Shown: positions 1 to 11,068 of the stretch, piece by piece
Numbering within the stretch: position 1 is the first letter of the stretch
Layout: each line of letters starts with the position of its first letter
Source of the DNA: Epiperipatus broadwayi
Taxonomy: Eukaryota > Onychophora > Udeonychophora > Euonychophora > Peripatidae
Assembly (NCBI GenBank): GCA_028023455.1
Contig: JAQFVV010012537.1
Location: 1,798,001-1,862,000, forward strand
Direction: 5' to 3'
Length of the DNA stretch: 64,000 nt
The notes under the pieces: model-generated
The model's input: only the letters and a program-made list of their open reading frames with translations
Told to the model about the DNA's origin: nothing
Database searches by the model: none
Position numbers and translations under genes: made by a program

Positions 1-235
1 CACAATTCAGAAATAAACAAGATAACTTATATAATAATTAATAAAACCTCAACACAAATTATGGTAATAATCACACCACCCATAACAATTATCGAAACAT
101 CTACACAAGAAAGCAAAAGAAAAACAGGTTATCCAAGACAAAATAGGATAATAAAAAAATTTATACTGACAACAATGAACAAATATGAGACATATCTGCT
201 CTCACAGCTGATAGCAACATATACATAAAATTCAG
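1..235. other. AT-rich stretch, possible LINE ORF1 end
   Basis: No open frame of useful length. The reading AACAATTATCGAAAC onward gives Ser/Thr/Lys/Gln-rich peptide pieces that could be the C-terminal end of a decayed LINE ORF1, because a LINE ORF2 start follows at 583. Nothing diagnostic is visible, so this is a positional inference. Confidence 0.25.
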
Positions 236-515
236 TAATACTCAATTAAATATTAAGCCAAAAACAAATTCACTTCTTCATGGAACATCATATGGGACTC
301 GCTCATCAACTACACAAACCAATCCTCAAGATCAATGACATTTACAAATCAAATAAACAAAATATGACATACACATGGAATTTGCTAATACTCAATTAAA
401 TATTAAGCCAAAAACAAATTCACTTCTCCATGGAACATTATAAGGTACTTGTTTATCAACTGTACAAACCAATCCTCAAGATTAATGACATTTACAAATC
501 ATATAAACGAAACAC
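236..515 (+). repeat. Two-copy tandem repeat, period 150 bp
   Basis: Two direct copies start at 236 and 386 with the shared opening TAATACTCAATTAAATATTA. Both continue through CAAATTCACTTC, CATGGAACAT, CCAATCCTCAAGAT and GACATTTACAAATCA. They lie just upstream of the LINE ORF2 start at 583, so they probably belong to the ORF1 end or the inter-ORF spacer of that element. 150 is a multiple of three, which would keep a coding frame. Confidence 0.7.
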
Positions 516-582
516 ACTCAAGTTTACATCATAAATTGACTAGTAATATCATCATCATCTAACTCAATAATCAAACTAAAGG

Positions 583-1200
583 ATGAAAATAACATCATTT
601 AATATTAGAGGCATTAATTCAGTCTCAAAGTTACAGCAACTTAACAGATTGATAAACATTGTAAAGCCACATGTACTCGGCCTTCTTGAAACAAAAATAC
701 ACAGGGCTCACATACAGATCCTTCAAACTATCTAAACAAACATGGTTTTTGTGTCTGTTCAAAGAATGCCTCATCACCATCAGGCAGTACTGGCATGCTT
801 ATTGCTTCTACTACTATATTTTCAACATTTACAATTATATATATCGACTCAAACTTACTAATTGCCATGTTTCATAATCACATCACTGTAATCAACATAA
901 TTTTTGTAATCATTCTCACAATTAACTCTTTGTTAGCATCAACTTCTTATCCAACTATCTTAAAGGCAATTTTAACATGAATTATAATACATTTACATCT
1001 AAATGGCTTCACCAGTTAGCCCTACAACTTATGAGTGGTGAAGGGTTTCTCCCTTTAAATTCAAGCTCATTTTATAATAGACGATTTGCAACACTCATTG
1101 ATTTGTGCTTTTACTCACCAATGCTCCATCATCTAATTGAAATAACTAAATCTTTCTCCATTCTCTGATCACTCAGCACCAACACTCATACTAAATCTAA
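583..1200 (+). pseudogene. LINE APE endonuclease remnant
   Basis: The ATG at 583 opens a 50-codon reading ending at 733-735 with SFNIRGIN near its start and GLLETKI near residues 37-43. These are the first two conserved blocks of LINE APE endonucleases (the Asn of block 1 and the Glu of the ETK/ETW block). After the stop the other frames carry SSPSGSTGMLIA-like and LIDLCFYSP-like pieces, and SDHSAP at about 1164-1181 matches the final SDH motif. The order and roughly 600-bp length fit a complete endonuclease domain shattered by frameshifts. No functional product is expected. Confidence 0.65.
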
Positions 1201-1650
1201 CATGTACATAAGCAATTTCAACTCCACTAAAAAAAACAATGCTTATGCTACTTCTAACATCAACAAGAGATTGTTTTTTATTTTCAGAAACATATATTAT
1301 GCTATGAAAACTTGATGCAATTGTACTTATCCAATCCAAAAGTATTTAGCGTTTATTAACATACTCTCATTTAACCTTAACCATTTAACACATAATTCAT
1401 CCCCACTCTTTCATCTTATACAATAGCAGATGAAATACACAAGCAGATCACCTATTTGCCAACCAGTATCAAACTGTCAACAAAATATATACAAATTCGC
1501 ACAAATATATGCAATAAACTTAAAGAATACTTAAAATGAGAAAATTGGCCTTTGTCAACCTCACACATGATCTAGATATTACATACATTGGGCCCTCAGA
1601 CACCTCCCAACATTGAGAGTTCCCATGGCAATACAAGTTGAAGGAATCAC

Positions 1651-2520
1651 ATGATACAACCTATTTTTCACTTTAAAAAAAACTCGAGAAACAACAAATT
1701 TACACCATCACATAACTATTTTGGACCACCAGAAACAGACATTCCATTTAACCCTGGCCAGTTTGCAGCCCAACTTGCCACAATCGACAACATATGTCAC
1801 TGCAGAACAAGTGGCATCCCTAAGTTTGTTTTCTCACACTTGAGCCAATTACTGCACAATATATATGTAATCTAGCCAACTACTTGTCACAAAAAATTTA
1901 TGACATATCAAAGAACTAAATACTATAGCCATCATATTCTTTAATTAAAAAAACCAATTCCCATATCAACAAACCTTCAGCCAATTTCTATGGAAACATT
2001 AGGCATTAAGATCTTGGAAAAAGTCATTAAAGACCAACTCTCACCCTTCCAGTTTGCTAAAAATAAAGAATCATCCACAAAACAAGCTGTACTACCTTTC
2101 AAAGCAATCATGACTACAGTACAAAAGCAAAAAAAAGTACACAATGAGGCAGCTTTCAATTCAGTACCAATAAAAATATTACTAGATAAACAAGCTAACA
2201 CAACCATCCCTCCTAATACTCTATGTGATCGCTAATTTCTTAATAGACAGGTCCACATCACACTTAATGGTAGAAAATCACTCACATTGACATCCACCCA
2301 ATCAATCTCACAAAGTTCAACAAAAAATGCCAGGAATTCAAATCCCACACACTCAACAATATATTCCATGTATAGCATACACGGATGATATCACGATCTT
2401 TCTAAAATCTCATAAACATTTTCCAATATTACAAAAAATACTAGATGAATGCACTTCTAACTTTAAACTATGATTCAATCTCAATAAAACAGCTGCCTGG
2501 TTTATATACACAACCAAGTC
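1651..2520 (+). pseudogene. LINE reverse transcriptase remnant
   Basis: Broken RT coding. An 81-codon open piece (1990-2235) contains ILEKVIKDQLSPFQFAKNK, which fits the RT block normally reading 'R+...PFQ.GFV..R'. Further on, around 2372-2460, another frame reads AYTDDITIFLKSHKHFPIL, the catalytic YxDD block of LINE RTs (here Y-T-D-D, both Asp kept), followed by FNLNKTAAWF, the usual 'G...N..K+..' block. The 74-codon piece at 1651-1875 ends just before and may be the RT N-terminus. Frame changes are needed between pieces. Confidence 0.6.
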
Positions 2521-3169
2521 CTATATAAAAATCTTTCAAGGCAAACCTACTATTTTTCTCAGCTTTTCATTTTATATCGGCATATAGCGCAATGAGACAG
2601 AACATACAAAACAAACTCTAGAAACAGCAACAAAAATCACAACTTCTTTCCAAAGGCCTACCTGTCTATTTACTCCAAAGATCAATTATTTAACATGCTC
2701 ATTATTACCAAAACTACCAATTTTTCTCCCATAATAAAATTTTCAAAACATTTCACCTTAAAAATATCATTGCTTTGCACCAAGCTACTATGGGGGTGAA
2801 AAGCTGTTACAGTATCAGCTAATTGCCTTAGCAGAACATCCACCAACAATGGACTAGACCTTCACACTATTCATACATTTCACATAAAAGAAAGTTAAAC
2901 TCCAAGCATCAACCATAAGGCAATTCCCTACACTTTCATGCTTACTCACAGTCATGTCAACAGATACACCACCATCATACTACGAATATATACCAAACCT
3001 CATACAGTTCGTCACAAGCATATCTAATCAAATAGACATTCAATCCACAAATAAATACACATACTAGAAAATCCACAACTTATTAAACCCAGATGTCTCT
3101 GAAGAAACACACCAATGCTAGAAATCAACAGCCATCAATTACTAAAAAGGTTCAGAAAATGATCATTGG

Positions 3170-3375
3170 AGCCTAAATATTTCGATTTCATCTTGAGAAT
3201 AAATCTACATGCACTCCCAGCATCATATTTTCTTCACTTTTGACATCTATACACTAACATTGATCCCATCTGCAATCTTTCTCGCACAGCAGAGAAAACA
3301 CAAGATCAAATATTTTATACTTGCCAAGCTCTATTTAATACATGTAAAGTTATAATTGATACCTATCAATGACAA
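3170..3375 (+). pseudogene. LINE ORF2 C-terminal Cys-rich segment remnant
   Basis: The frame here reads LRINLHALPASYFLHF, then a stop, then DPICNLSRTAEKTQDQIFYTC. This matches the common C-terminus of L1/Tx1/I-type ORF2, where 'R.N.LPT...L' is followed by a C..C...E...H..F.C knuckle. One Cys and the His are changed. It supports assigning the whole 583-3560 block to one LINE. Confidence 0.5.
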
Positions 3376-4015
3376 AACACCTCAATAAGAAATATCATGG
3401 AATCATATAAAAAAATCTTCTGGACCCACAGTATGAGCAGTTACATTCATATTATATACATACTGGTGCACTTGTTGCACCTTCACATTTGGAAATAACA
3501 CTCAATGACATCCGGTCACCTTTACAAACAAACTACAACAATTAAGAGCCTGAGATTATAAAATTACTCTAGCAGCAACATGGTCACTTATAAAACAATC
3601 TTCCAATCTATAATCAGAGTACATTGGCTCAAATAACCAATATCCACTCACATATCCATAAACACAACAATAGACTGGGCATTCATCCAGATATTTTCCA
3701 GCAATTGCATAATATTGTAAACACAAATTGACTAATAAACTACAGTGGTCATACCAACAAAAAAATTTCAAAGACCTGTAAAAATATAAGTGAACTCATA
3801 AAAAGTAGAACTATTCTAATCAATAAACTCAAGCCATGATTGCCCATCTAACACCATGCAATCAAAATTTGTAAAATCTATGTAATCTTTTTGAAGAATT
3901 AATAATAATAATTAATAATATTACATAAAAACAATGATGACAATGACAATGCTAACGATAAAGATAACAACAACAATAACAAAAATACAATAACAATAAT
4001 GATAATAATAATATA
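3376..4015 (+). repeat. LINE A 3' UTR and irregular AAT/AAC tail
   Basis: After the Cys-rich segment no coding is visible. At 3836-3890 the words TGATTGCCCATCTAAC and CTATGTAATC resemble the repeated 3' UTR units of element B (6151-6485). They run into a tail of AAT, AAC, GAT and ACA trinucleotides to about 4015, which is the LINE A 3' boundary. Confidence 0.5.
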
Positions 4016-4199
4016 CTGTGATCCTGCTGGGCAACGGAAGCAACATATCGAACATAGCTCTGAATGCAAATAGAAATATTAAAAAAGAAAATACCAAACA
4101 TGTATTAAAAATATCTAACATCAAGAGAATAATACTCCCAAGCAACAGAAGTGTTTTTATATCATAAAAGTAGAAAATCTAATTTACAAATAATAAATT

Positions 4200-5660
4200 T
4201 TGACACAACAAGCAAAAATATGGTGTCGTGCAAAAAAACAGCATTCTAAATAGCGCCAAAATAATTAATAATAAACCAAGCATAAACAATACTGACAAAA
4301 CATATACAAATGTTGCAAAATTGAATCAACAATCTAGCAATACTGAAAATAAATCAACCTCATCACAAGCTGCAAGATTCAGAAGAGTAAATCAAACAGA
4401 TTCAATGATTTAAATCTTGAAAATATGGACAACCTAGAACCCCCATCAGTCACTTGGACTCAAGAGGAATTGCAAAAAATCAATACCAACTTAAATAACA
4501 TGATTTCAATGAAACTGTTTAACACCTTTAAAAAATTGATCAAAATCAATTGTGGTAGCGGTTACAGAAAAAAACCTTGATCTATATAAATTTCCTAGAG
4601 AATTATTATACGAAGCGCTAACCACAAATGCAATATGGGATACAATCTCAAAAATCAAACAATACCCCAACTCACAATATCTAATGATACAATTTTTTGA
4701 TGAATGTCAGATGCTAGATTTCAAGCCTAGATCAAAACCCTGGGAAGCTATGACCTGATTACTGTTAACCAAAATTTACAAAACTATATCACTGGCATCA
4801 TCAAAAATACATTATTTCAGATACAACATCCAAGACTTAAAAAAATTTAATACAACCATTTTGGTACAGCAATTTACTTAAAGCCAATATACCTAAGTGA
4901 TACACCCACCCCGGCATACAGCAATAGTTACCATTTTAAAATTAAATGATACCATAATCCCAGAAAATATTCCAATGCAGATCATTGATCAAGATACAAT
5001 ACTAACTCTTCACATAAGAGTATTAAAGCCACGTTTTTCATGAGGAGACTATGGCCATCTAGCAATCAATTGTAACACAAGATAAAACATACAAAACCAG
5101 GCAAATGCAAGCCAACATCAAGTAACAAAAATCTCAAAGCAGGCAATGAGATCATCTGATAATGAAAAAACCAGGAACCAAAAGCCAGCAAACCAGCACC
5201 AATTCCAGGACAATACAGACAAAGATAAGACTGCACATTCATCCCAAGAGATAATTCAAATCAGTGAGAATGTCAGTGGTAGAGACATAAATAAAGAGAC
5301 AGAAGCTCCCAGTTATACCAATAGCACAGCTTACCAATCTCAATCATCCTGAATACCAGGAAGAAAAAACAATACACCAACTGCTATAACACAAGTATTT
5401 ATTCCAAATATGCCTTAGATAATAATGTAATAACCCCAGAGACAAAAAAAAAATCAGGATGGCTACTAAAGAAAAGTAAACAGGCCAAGAAGGTTAAAAC
5501 AAGAATTAAATACCCATATCTCTGAACAAGCACACAACTCAAGTGACACAACTGATGAAGAGCTAGAACTTGATTATGAAGATGCTCAAAACCAGCCACC
5601 ATTAACTTAAAAGAAATAATAAAAACCTCAGGATCTACTTGCTCAATGCACAAAAAAATG
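4200..5660 (+). pseudogene. L1/Tx1-type LINE ORF1 remnant (element B)
   Basis: Broken ORF1, the RNA-binding protein that coats LINE RNA. Pieces in order are: 4228-4413 (Asn/Ser/Lys-rich N-terminus with KTYTNVAK); 4552-4758 (VAVTEKNLDLYKFPRELLYE, then an RRM-like stretch); a degenerate CCHC knuckle at about 5029-5072 where GDYGHLAINC keeps the His and last Cys but the upstream Cys are replaced, one by TGA; and 5146-5352 (very polar Gln/Asn/Ser/Thr). A final acidic piece near 5550-5600 reads DTTDEELELDYEDAQ. RRM followed by a zinc knuckle and a polar C-terminus is typical of L1/Tx1-clade ORF1. ORF2 is absent downstream, so element B lost it by deletion. Confidence 0.6.
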
Positions 5661-6489
5661 ACCACCTATCTGACTCTGGAGAGATCAAGATTTGAACTCA
5701 TTATACTAATAATAACTTTTATCTTATTAATATTACATTTATATTAGTGATAATACATTTATCTTGTTTTCATTCATATTATTGACGTATAGTCTTTAAC
5801 CTAAGGACAATCTTTAACTAGACATATATATATATGTTCAGATGTATTTCAATCAACCAACAATGCTTCACCTAGATCATTCCTATCTGTACCGCCCTTA
5901 CAAAATTAGGCCATCCTAAGATGTATGTATCTTTCTATATCATTTTTTTAAAAAAACTAAAAGATTACCATGTAAATAAACAATGTATAAATTGATATAA
6001 TCAATGTAAAATTTTCATTCAATCAATAATAATAATAATGGTGGTAATGGTAGTGTAATAATGGTGATGGTAATGATGGTAATAATGGTGATAGTAATAA
6101 TAATAATAGTGGTAATGATTGTGGTAATAATAATAAGCTTACATATACATTAACCTACAACCACAGATTGCCCATGTAACCACAATAATCCATGCTATGT
6201 ATAGCCCTTGTATCAAATCTACAGCATGAAAAAAAATTATTGTAACCTAATGTAAATCAATAAATCAACTTTTACATATGTAAACCTACATCTATGAATT
6301 TTCTCATGTAACCACAGCAATCCAAACTATGTAAAATCCTTGTAATCGAGCAACAATATGCAAAAATTCTTGCAATCCTGTGTAAACCAATAAATCAACT
6401 TTTATATATGTAAATATACAATTACACATTGCCCATGTAAGCACAGCAATCTAAGCTATGTAACCTTGTAACTTTCCAAATCAAATAAA
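5661..6489 (+). repeat. LINE B 3' region with three 130-bp tandem units
   Basis: 5661-6020 is AT-rich without coding, and 6021-6135 is a GGT/AAT/GAT trinucleotide microsatellite. Three direct units then begin at 6151, 6281 and 6411, exactly 130 bp apart. They share CATGTAACCACAGCAATC-like, CTATGTA and AATAAATCAACTTTTA blocks, and the third is cut at about 6485. The same words close element A, so they mark the family 3' UTR. Confidence 0.65.
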
Positions 6490-6640
6490 GTATGGTGAAG
6501 ATGAAGAAGAGGAGGACCACCACCATCAGAAGCATCAGCAGCAACAACAGCAGCAACAGTAGTAGTAGTAGGAGTAGGAGGAGTAGTACTAGCAGTAGCA
6601 GTAGTAGTAGTAGTTGTTGTTGTTGCTGCTGTTTTAGGCC
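6490..6640. repeat. Imperfect trinucleotide microsatellite (AGC/AGT/GAG)
   Basis: A run of GAA, GAG, ACC, AGC, AAC, AGT and TGT triplets with period 3. It follows the LINE B 3' end directly and is probably its tail. It yields long Ser- and Thr-rich open frames on both strands that are not genes. Confidence 0.8.
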
Positions 6641-7099
6641 TAAAAATGAAAATAAAAATTATGATAAAATTGAGGGATTTCCAAAGAATATGGTCATTCT
6701 TTAGGAAAATGTGCCAATCAGTAATCATAATGATATTTGAGAAAAATACCAAGAAATTGGAAAAAAAAATCATTAAAAAATATCTAAAAATAGCATAATA
6801 TGCAGAAAAGATATAATTAAAATAGATTATTGATAGGAAAAAATGAGAAAGTAAAAAAATTGTTAAATATTTATATAAATATATTAAATATTTTCAAGAG
6901 TATATAAATAATTTTATATTTTTTCAAATATATAATGCTAAAAATATAAGTCTATTACATGGAGCAAATAAATCCGAATGTTACTAATACTGTTTAAATA
7001 AGCTTGTAAATAACAGTCCCCTTTTATCTGACAAAATACATTGACAGTAATACAACAAAAGTTTGGGTATTATTTACATGTTTGTTTAAATGATCTTTT

Positions 7100-8000
7100 T
7101 GGAACTTTGCTTGTAAATTGTCTTAGAGAATTTTTATACTAAAAGCTCCAGCTGATAAGAATAACTTTTAATTAGATGTTTTGATTCATACATTTAGAAA
7201 GAGCATTGTGTATACTTGCGTATTTTTAAGGTGATATTGAATCTAATCATAGTTTAGTAATGATAAAATTGAGCCTAGTTATTTTTTTAAAAAATAACTG
7301 ATATATTTTAAAAATTAATAAAAAATAAAGATATTTAGAGAAAATGTTTTAAAGATGGTGGATAAGAAAATAAGAACAAATAATAAGACTAAGTAATATT
7401 CAAATGTATTTTATTATTCAAAAAATATTTAAAAAATGTTGCAATAGAATAGGTTATCAAAGAAATAAGAAAAAATCCAAGTTTTGGATTTTAATGAGAT
7501 GATAAATAAAATGGAGGGAAAAAAAACATGGAATAATAAAAACTCCTAAGAAGCATAGACACCAATAGCAGAAATAATTTTTAAAATAAAGTACAGTAAA
7601 ATAAAGGATTTGATTTTAAAAAGACTGATTTTGTTTAAATTTATATTAGAATCAAATTATTTTAAATGAAAAAGAGTTGGAAAAATATAGAATCAATTGA
7701 AGATGAAAATTTTAAGTTATTAATTAAAAATAGAAATTAAAAGAGAGGATGAATATATTTGATTTATAACACTAAAATATTAAGCTTCTATATATTAATT
7801 TAAAGAGTCAGGTAGATAAGACTGAAATAAATTTAGCAATAATGATGGAAGAAGTTGTAAAAGCTTTACTTGAGATGAAAATTGTGTAAGCACAGGAAAA
7901 AATAATATTGTAAGTTATGAGGCGAAAAAATGACAAAATTAAAGAATATTTGTAACTATACGAATTTGGAGAATTCAGAAGATTTCCTTTCAACATTTGT
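7100..8000 (+). pseudogene. Faint LINE endonuclease/RT remnant
   Basis: Very decayed. At about 7225-7300 one frame reads GDIESNHSLVMIKLSL, which fits the end of an RTE-type APE endonuclease ('D+GSDH.LVMAK+.L', with SDH changed to SNH). At about 7845-7875 a frame reads MEEVVKALLEMK, matching the 'EEV..A+..MK.GKA' block just before LINE RT. The distance of about 600 bp is right for a LINE. Nothing between is continuous. Confidence 0.35.
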
Positions 8001-8652
8001 AAAATGGAATCTTATAACAATATATTTAATCTCCTATAAGGCTAAAATGCTATCATGAGTCTTAATTAGACATACCTGAAGAACTAATGCTGAGACTATT
8101 TAAAGATATATATGTAGTGTAATAGATAGGAATTAGAGTTAACCAAATATGTCAAAGGCATAAAAATGTTTATAATGTACTATCCCCTTTAGATATGCAA
8201 AATATGTGAAGGGTTAACTAATGATGAATATATTCTACAGTAAAGCTCAAAGATAAGTCTAAGATGCATTCATTGATCATCAAAACAGTGGCCCAATCTC
8301 TCTGATTTGGCTTTTTAAAAAAATTATTTAATAGACTTTGTTTATTTTTCCCCCTACAATTTGGAAATCATCTAGATCATGCTATCTTTTAGCATCTAGA
8401 AGAAATTATGTCACTATTTTCATCAATAATCACCTACTTTAGAACTATTTACATTTATTAAAAGTAAAAAAGAAAAGTGAAATGCTGAGACTAGTTAAAG
8501 ATATATATATATATAATCAAAACTACCCCAAATCTAAAATTAAACCAGACCAGAATAAAAATAATATTAAAACACAACCTAAGGTTTCACTGCTACAAGC
8601 AGACTTCTCAAGTGTAAAGAAATAATAAAAAAAACACACATTATATATACTA

Positions 8653-8998
8653 TTAAAAACTACCCACAAATCCATTCACTTCCCATCCACCCTTAATATT
8701 AAAAGAACTCTTAAATAAGTTAATTGCTTCAGAATCATAAATTTTCAATAAAGATCTTTTTCTTTTGATTTCATTTCTCTCAAAGAAGACAACCTTAGCC
8801 TCATCAAAATCAATAGTGTGTCTATATTTTTTCATGGACATACAAAAGCGTTATCTTTTTTTAACTCTACTTTTATGAACTTTCTCTTTCATTTAAACTA
8901 AACTACTTGACCTTTTAAATTTTCTTCATAAAATTAAAAGAATAAAATATGACAACAGAATAGTCTTTCTTTATAAAACCTTCTTGTATATTCAATAA
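8653..8998 (-). pseudogene. Inverted copy of the PLE1 endonuclease
   Basis: Minus-strand homologue of 9290-9601, broken by indels. The open piece 8841-8653 contains TIDFDEAKVVFFERNEIKR and LLKIYDSEAINLF, identical in style to the plus arm but with a longer C-terminus, so it preserves the ancestral end better. Upstream the frame carrying the YIG part is shifted. Confidence 0.8.
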
Positions 8999-9184
8999 AT
9001 TATTCAATGTAAACCCTTTTCAAGCAATTTTCTTATTTCCAAACAATTTACTATTTCTACACACAATTTTATAAGAAGACAATTTAAATGGCAAAGAAAT
9101 AAAATCATATTTTTCTTTAACCTTTACATCCTTACAAATATTACTATTAAAGAAAAGGTTAAAGAAAAATATGATTTTATTTCT

Positions 9185-9601
9185 TTGCCATTTAAATTGT
9201 CTTCTTATAAAATTGTGTGTAGAAATAGTAAATTGTTTGGAAATAAGAAAATTGCTTGGAAAAGGGGTGTTACATTGAATAATTTATTGAATAATACAAA
9301 GGAAGTTTTTGATAGAAAGACTATTCCTGGTGTGGTATATTTTATTCCTTGTTTATTTTGTAAGAAGGTTTACATAGGTCAGAGTAGTTTGAGTTTAAAT
9401 GAAAGAGTAAAGGTTCATAAAAGTAGAGTTAAAAATAGATATCTTAGTTCTGCTTTGTATGTCCATGAAAAAGATACAGGCCACACTATTGATTTTGATG
9501 AGGCTAAGGTTGTCTTCTTTGAGAGAAATGAAATCAAAAGAAGAATTAAAGAGTCTTTATTATTGAAAATTTATGATTCTGGATTTGTGGGTAGTTTTTA
9601 A
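9185..9601 (+). pseudogene. Penelope-like GIY-YIG endonuclease, 3' end of PLE ORF
   Basis: A 138-codon open end of a Penelope-like ORF. Residues 20-30 (KKIAWKRGVT) and NNLLNNT belong to the linker after RT. VVYFIPC at residues 50-56 and VYIGQS at 62-67 are the two halves of the GIY-YIG nuclease motif, R74 in LNERVKVH is the catalytic arginine region, and TGH at 98-100 and KES at 122-124 are later conserved positions. The endonuclease would nick target DNA to prime reverse transcription. The frame is 5'-truncated with no RT catalytic core. Compared with the inverted arm (8653-8841, minus), this copy lost about 20 codons near its end: the other arm keeps SEAINLFKSSFNIKGGWEVN between IYDS and GFVGSF. 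Confidence 0.85.
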
Positions 9602-10109
9602 TAGTATATATAATGTGTGTTTTTTTATTATTTCTTTACACTTGAGAAGTCTGCTTGTAGCAGTGAAACCTTAGGTTGTGTTTTAATATTATTTTTATTC
9701 TGGTCTGGTTTAATTTTAGATTTGGGGTAGTTTTGATTTTATATTGACTAGTTTAGCTTTATGCTTGTAATGTTTATATATATATATAGTGTAATAGATA
9801 GGGATTAGTTAACCAAATATGTCAAAGGCATAAAAATGCTTATAATATACTATCCCCTTTAGATTTGCAAAATATGTGAAAGGTTAACTAATGATGAATA
9901 TATTCTACTGTACAGCTCAAGGATAAGTCTAAGATGCATTGATCATCAAAACAGTGGCCCAATCTCTCTGATTCAGCTCCTTAAAAAAATTATTTAATGG
10001 ACTTTGTTTATTTTTCCCCCTATAATTCGGAAATCATCTAGATCATGCCATCTTTTAGCATCTAGAAGAAATGATGTCACTTTATTTTCATCAATAATCA
10101 CCTACTTTA

Positions 10110-10840
10110 TCACCTATTTTATGTAATTACAAAATTAAATTGACTCAATAATTGTTAAATGTACATTCACACATGCATATATGATAAATATATTGTTTGA
10201 AATGCAATATAAAATGACAGAAAAACTGAAAATGATACTGCCTCAGAGCTCAAAATAATTAATATTAAAGGGTAATAATAATTAATCACATAGAAAAACA
10301 ATAACATTAAATTTTATAATCCCACATAAATAAAATAATAATAATAAAGTAATCTGATAATTAATGTTCACATACACATCTTAGCTGTTTATCTTTTAAA
10401 TAAAAATATTAAATTTTAACCATAAATATCCTAAATTTTGGGAAATATCTAAAGGTTTCTAATCATATGACCACTCGTCTAATAAATATATAATAATAGC
10501 CACAAGCATGCATTATAAAAAAATCCCTCTAAATTACACTATACTTTCAATTTTAATATATTCTATAATTTATATTATAAAAAAATAGGTGCTTGTCTTA
10601 TAGATAAAGATTCCGTTGGATGGCACCATTTTCACACTAAAACTGTAAAATATGACCATTCTCAGGCCGTTGATTATAATAATTTTGCTGTGCTTTTTTG
10701 TAATGCGAAAATAAAAACAAAATCGTCTTTTTTAAATACTATTTTTTATTAACGTATACAATTTAAATGATAATAATAAATGTAAAATAAAATCAACAAA
10801 TTACAATTTCGTGTTTTTTATATCGTATACTTTTTAAATT
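10110..10840. other. AT-rich intergenic stretch
   Basis: No coding or repeat recognised. Around 10595-10700 the composition is a little richer (ATTCCGTTGGATGGCACC), but no partner is seen elsewhere in the window. Confidence 0.4.
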
Positions 10841-10960
10841 GTGTTACGGCTTTTTTTTTATCAATTTTCTATCGAATATTTTTTTACTTGTGTTACGGCT
10901 TTTTTTTTTATCAATTTTCTATCGAATATTTTTTTACTTGTGTTACGACTTTTTTTGTTG
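10841..10960. repeat. Short tandem repeat, period about 50 bp
   Basis: GTGTTACGGC starts at 10841 and 10890, and GTGTTACGAC at 10940, each followed by a T run. The first two continue with ATCAATTTTCTATCGAATAT; the third unit is cut short. A young duplication by copy similarity. Confidence 0.8.
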
Positions 10961-11009
10961 TTGTTTAACTAAAAAAAAATAATCGTAATAAAAGTAAAAG
11001 TTGTTACGG

Positions 11010-11068
11010 TTAGATTTAGGGTTAGTTTTAGGGTTACTTTTAGGGTTAGGGTTAGTTTTAGGGTTAGT
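11010..11068 (+). repeat. Degenerate TTAGGG (telomere-like) tract
   Basis: Seven GTTAGRNTT-like words mix perfect TTAGGG with spacers (GTTAGTTTTAGGG, GGGTTAGGGTTAG). TTAGGG is the usual metazoan telomere unit. This short interstitial tract could come from a repair event or from chance G-rich expansion. Confidence 0.6.

Larger units (their letters stand above)
583..4015 (+). mobile_element. Decayed L1/Tx1-type non-LTR retrotransposon A (ORF2 to tail)
   Basis: Remnant of an autonomous LINE that would have encoded an APE-type endonuclease and reverse transcriptase for target-primed reverse transcription. In order it shows an endonuclease start (583-735), an SDH endonuclease motif near 1164, RT pieces (about 1980-2500), a C-terminal Cys-rich segment (about 3170-3370), a 3' UTR-like stretch (about 3830-3890) and an irregular AAT/AAC-rich tail to about 4015. 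All frames are broken by many stops and shifts. The 3' UTR words TGATTGCCCAT and CTATGTAATC recur in element B just downstream, so the two are probably the same family, inserted in the same orientation. The clade name rests on motif style and is tentative. Confidence 0.65.
8515..9770 (+). mobile_element. Penelope-like element 1 (5'-truncated, with inverted copy)
   Basis: Long imperfect palindrome. The right arm (about 9150-9740, plus) is the 3' part of a Penelope-like retroelement encoding the RT C-terminal linker and GIY-YIG endonuclease. The left arm (8515-about 9123) is the same sequence inverted, with small indels. About 34 bp of spacer separate the near-identical inner arms (about 8997-9123 and 9158-9290). 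Both outer ends carry the same sequence (AATCAAAACTACCCC on the left, its complement on the right), so the 3' end is present twice. Inverted partial copies like this are characteristic of Penelope integrations. It sits in an AT-dinucleotide tract of the 395-bp duplication. Confidence 0.85.
8086..10109. repeat. Tandem duplication, 395-bp unit, second copy split by PLE1
   Basis: Copy 1 is 8086-8480, beginning AATGCTGAGACTATTTAAAG. Copy 2 begins at 8481 with AATGCTGAGACTAGTTAAAG, is interrupted within its AT-dinucleotide run at about 8514, and resumes at about 9780 with AGTGTAATAGATAGG, ending at about 10109. The copies share long blocks such as GATAAGTCTAAGATGCATT and AGCATCTAGAAGAAAT. A tandem duplication therefore came first and the Penelope-like element inserted into copy 2. 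Confidence 0.8.

Noticed and set aside
6456-6773. Open frames of 105 codons (minus, Thr-rich) and 70 codons (plus, Ser-rich)
   Set aside because: They are translations of a trinucleotide microsatellite that follows the LINE B 3' end.
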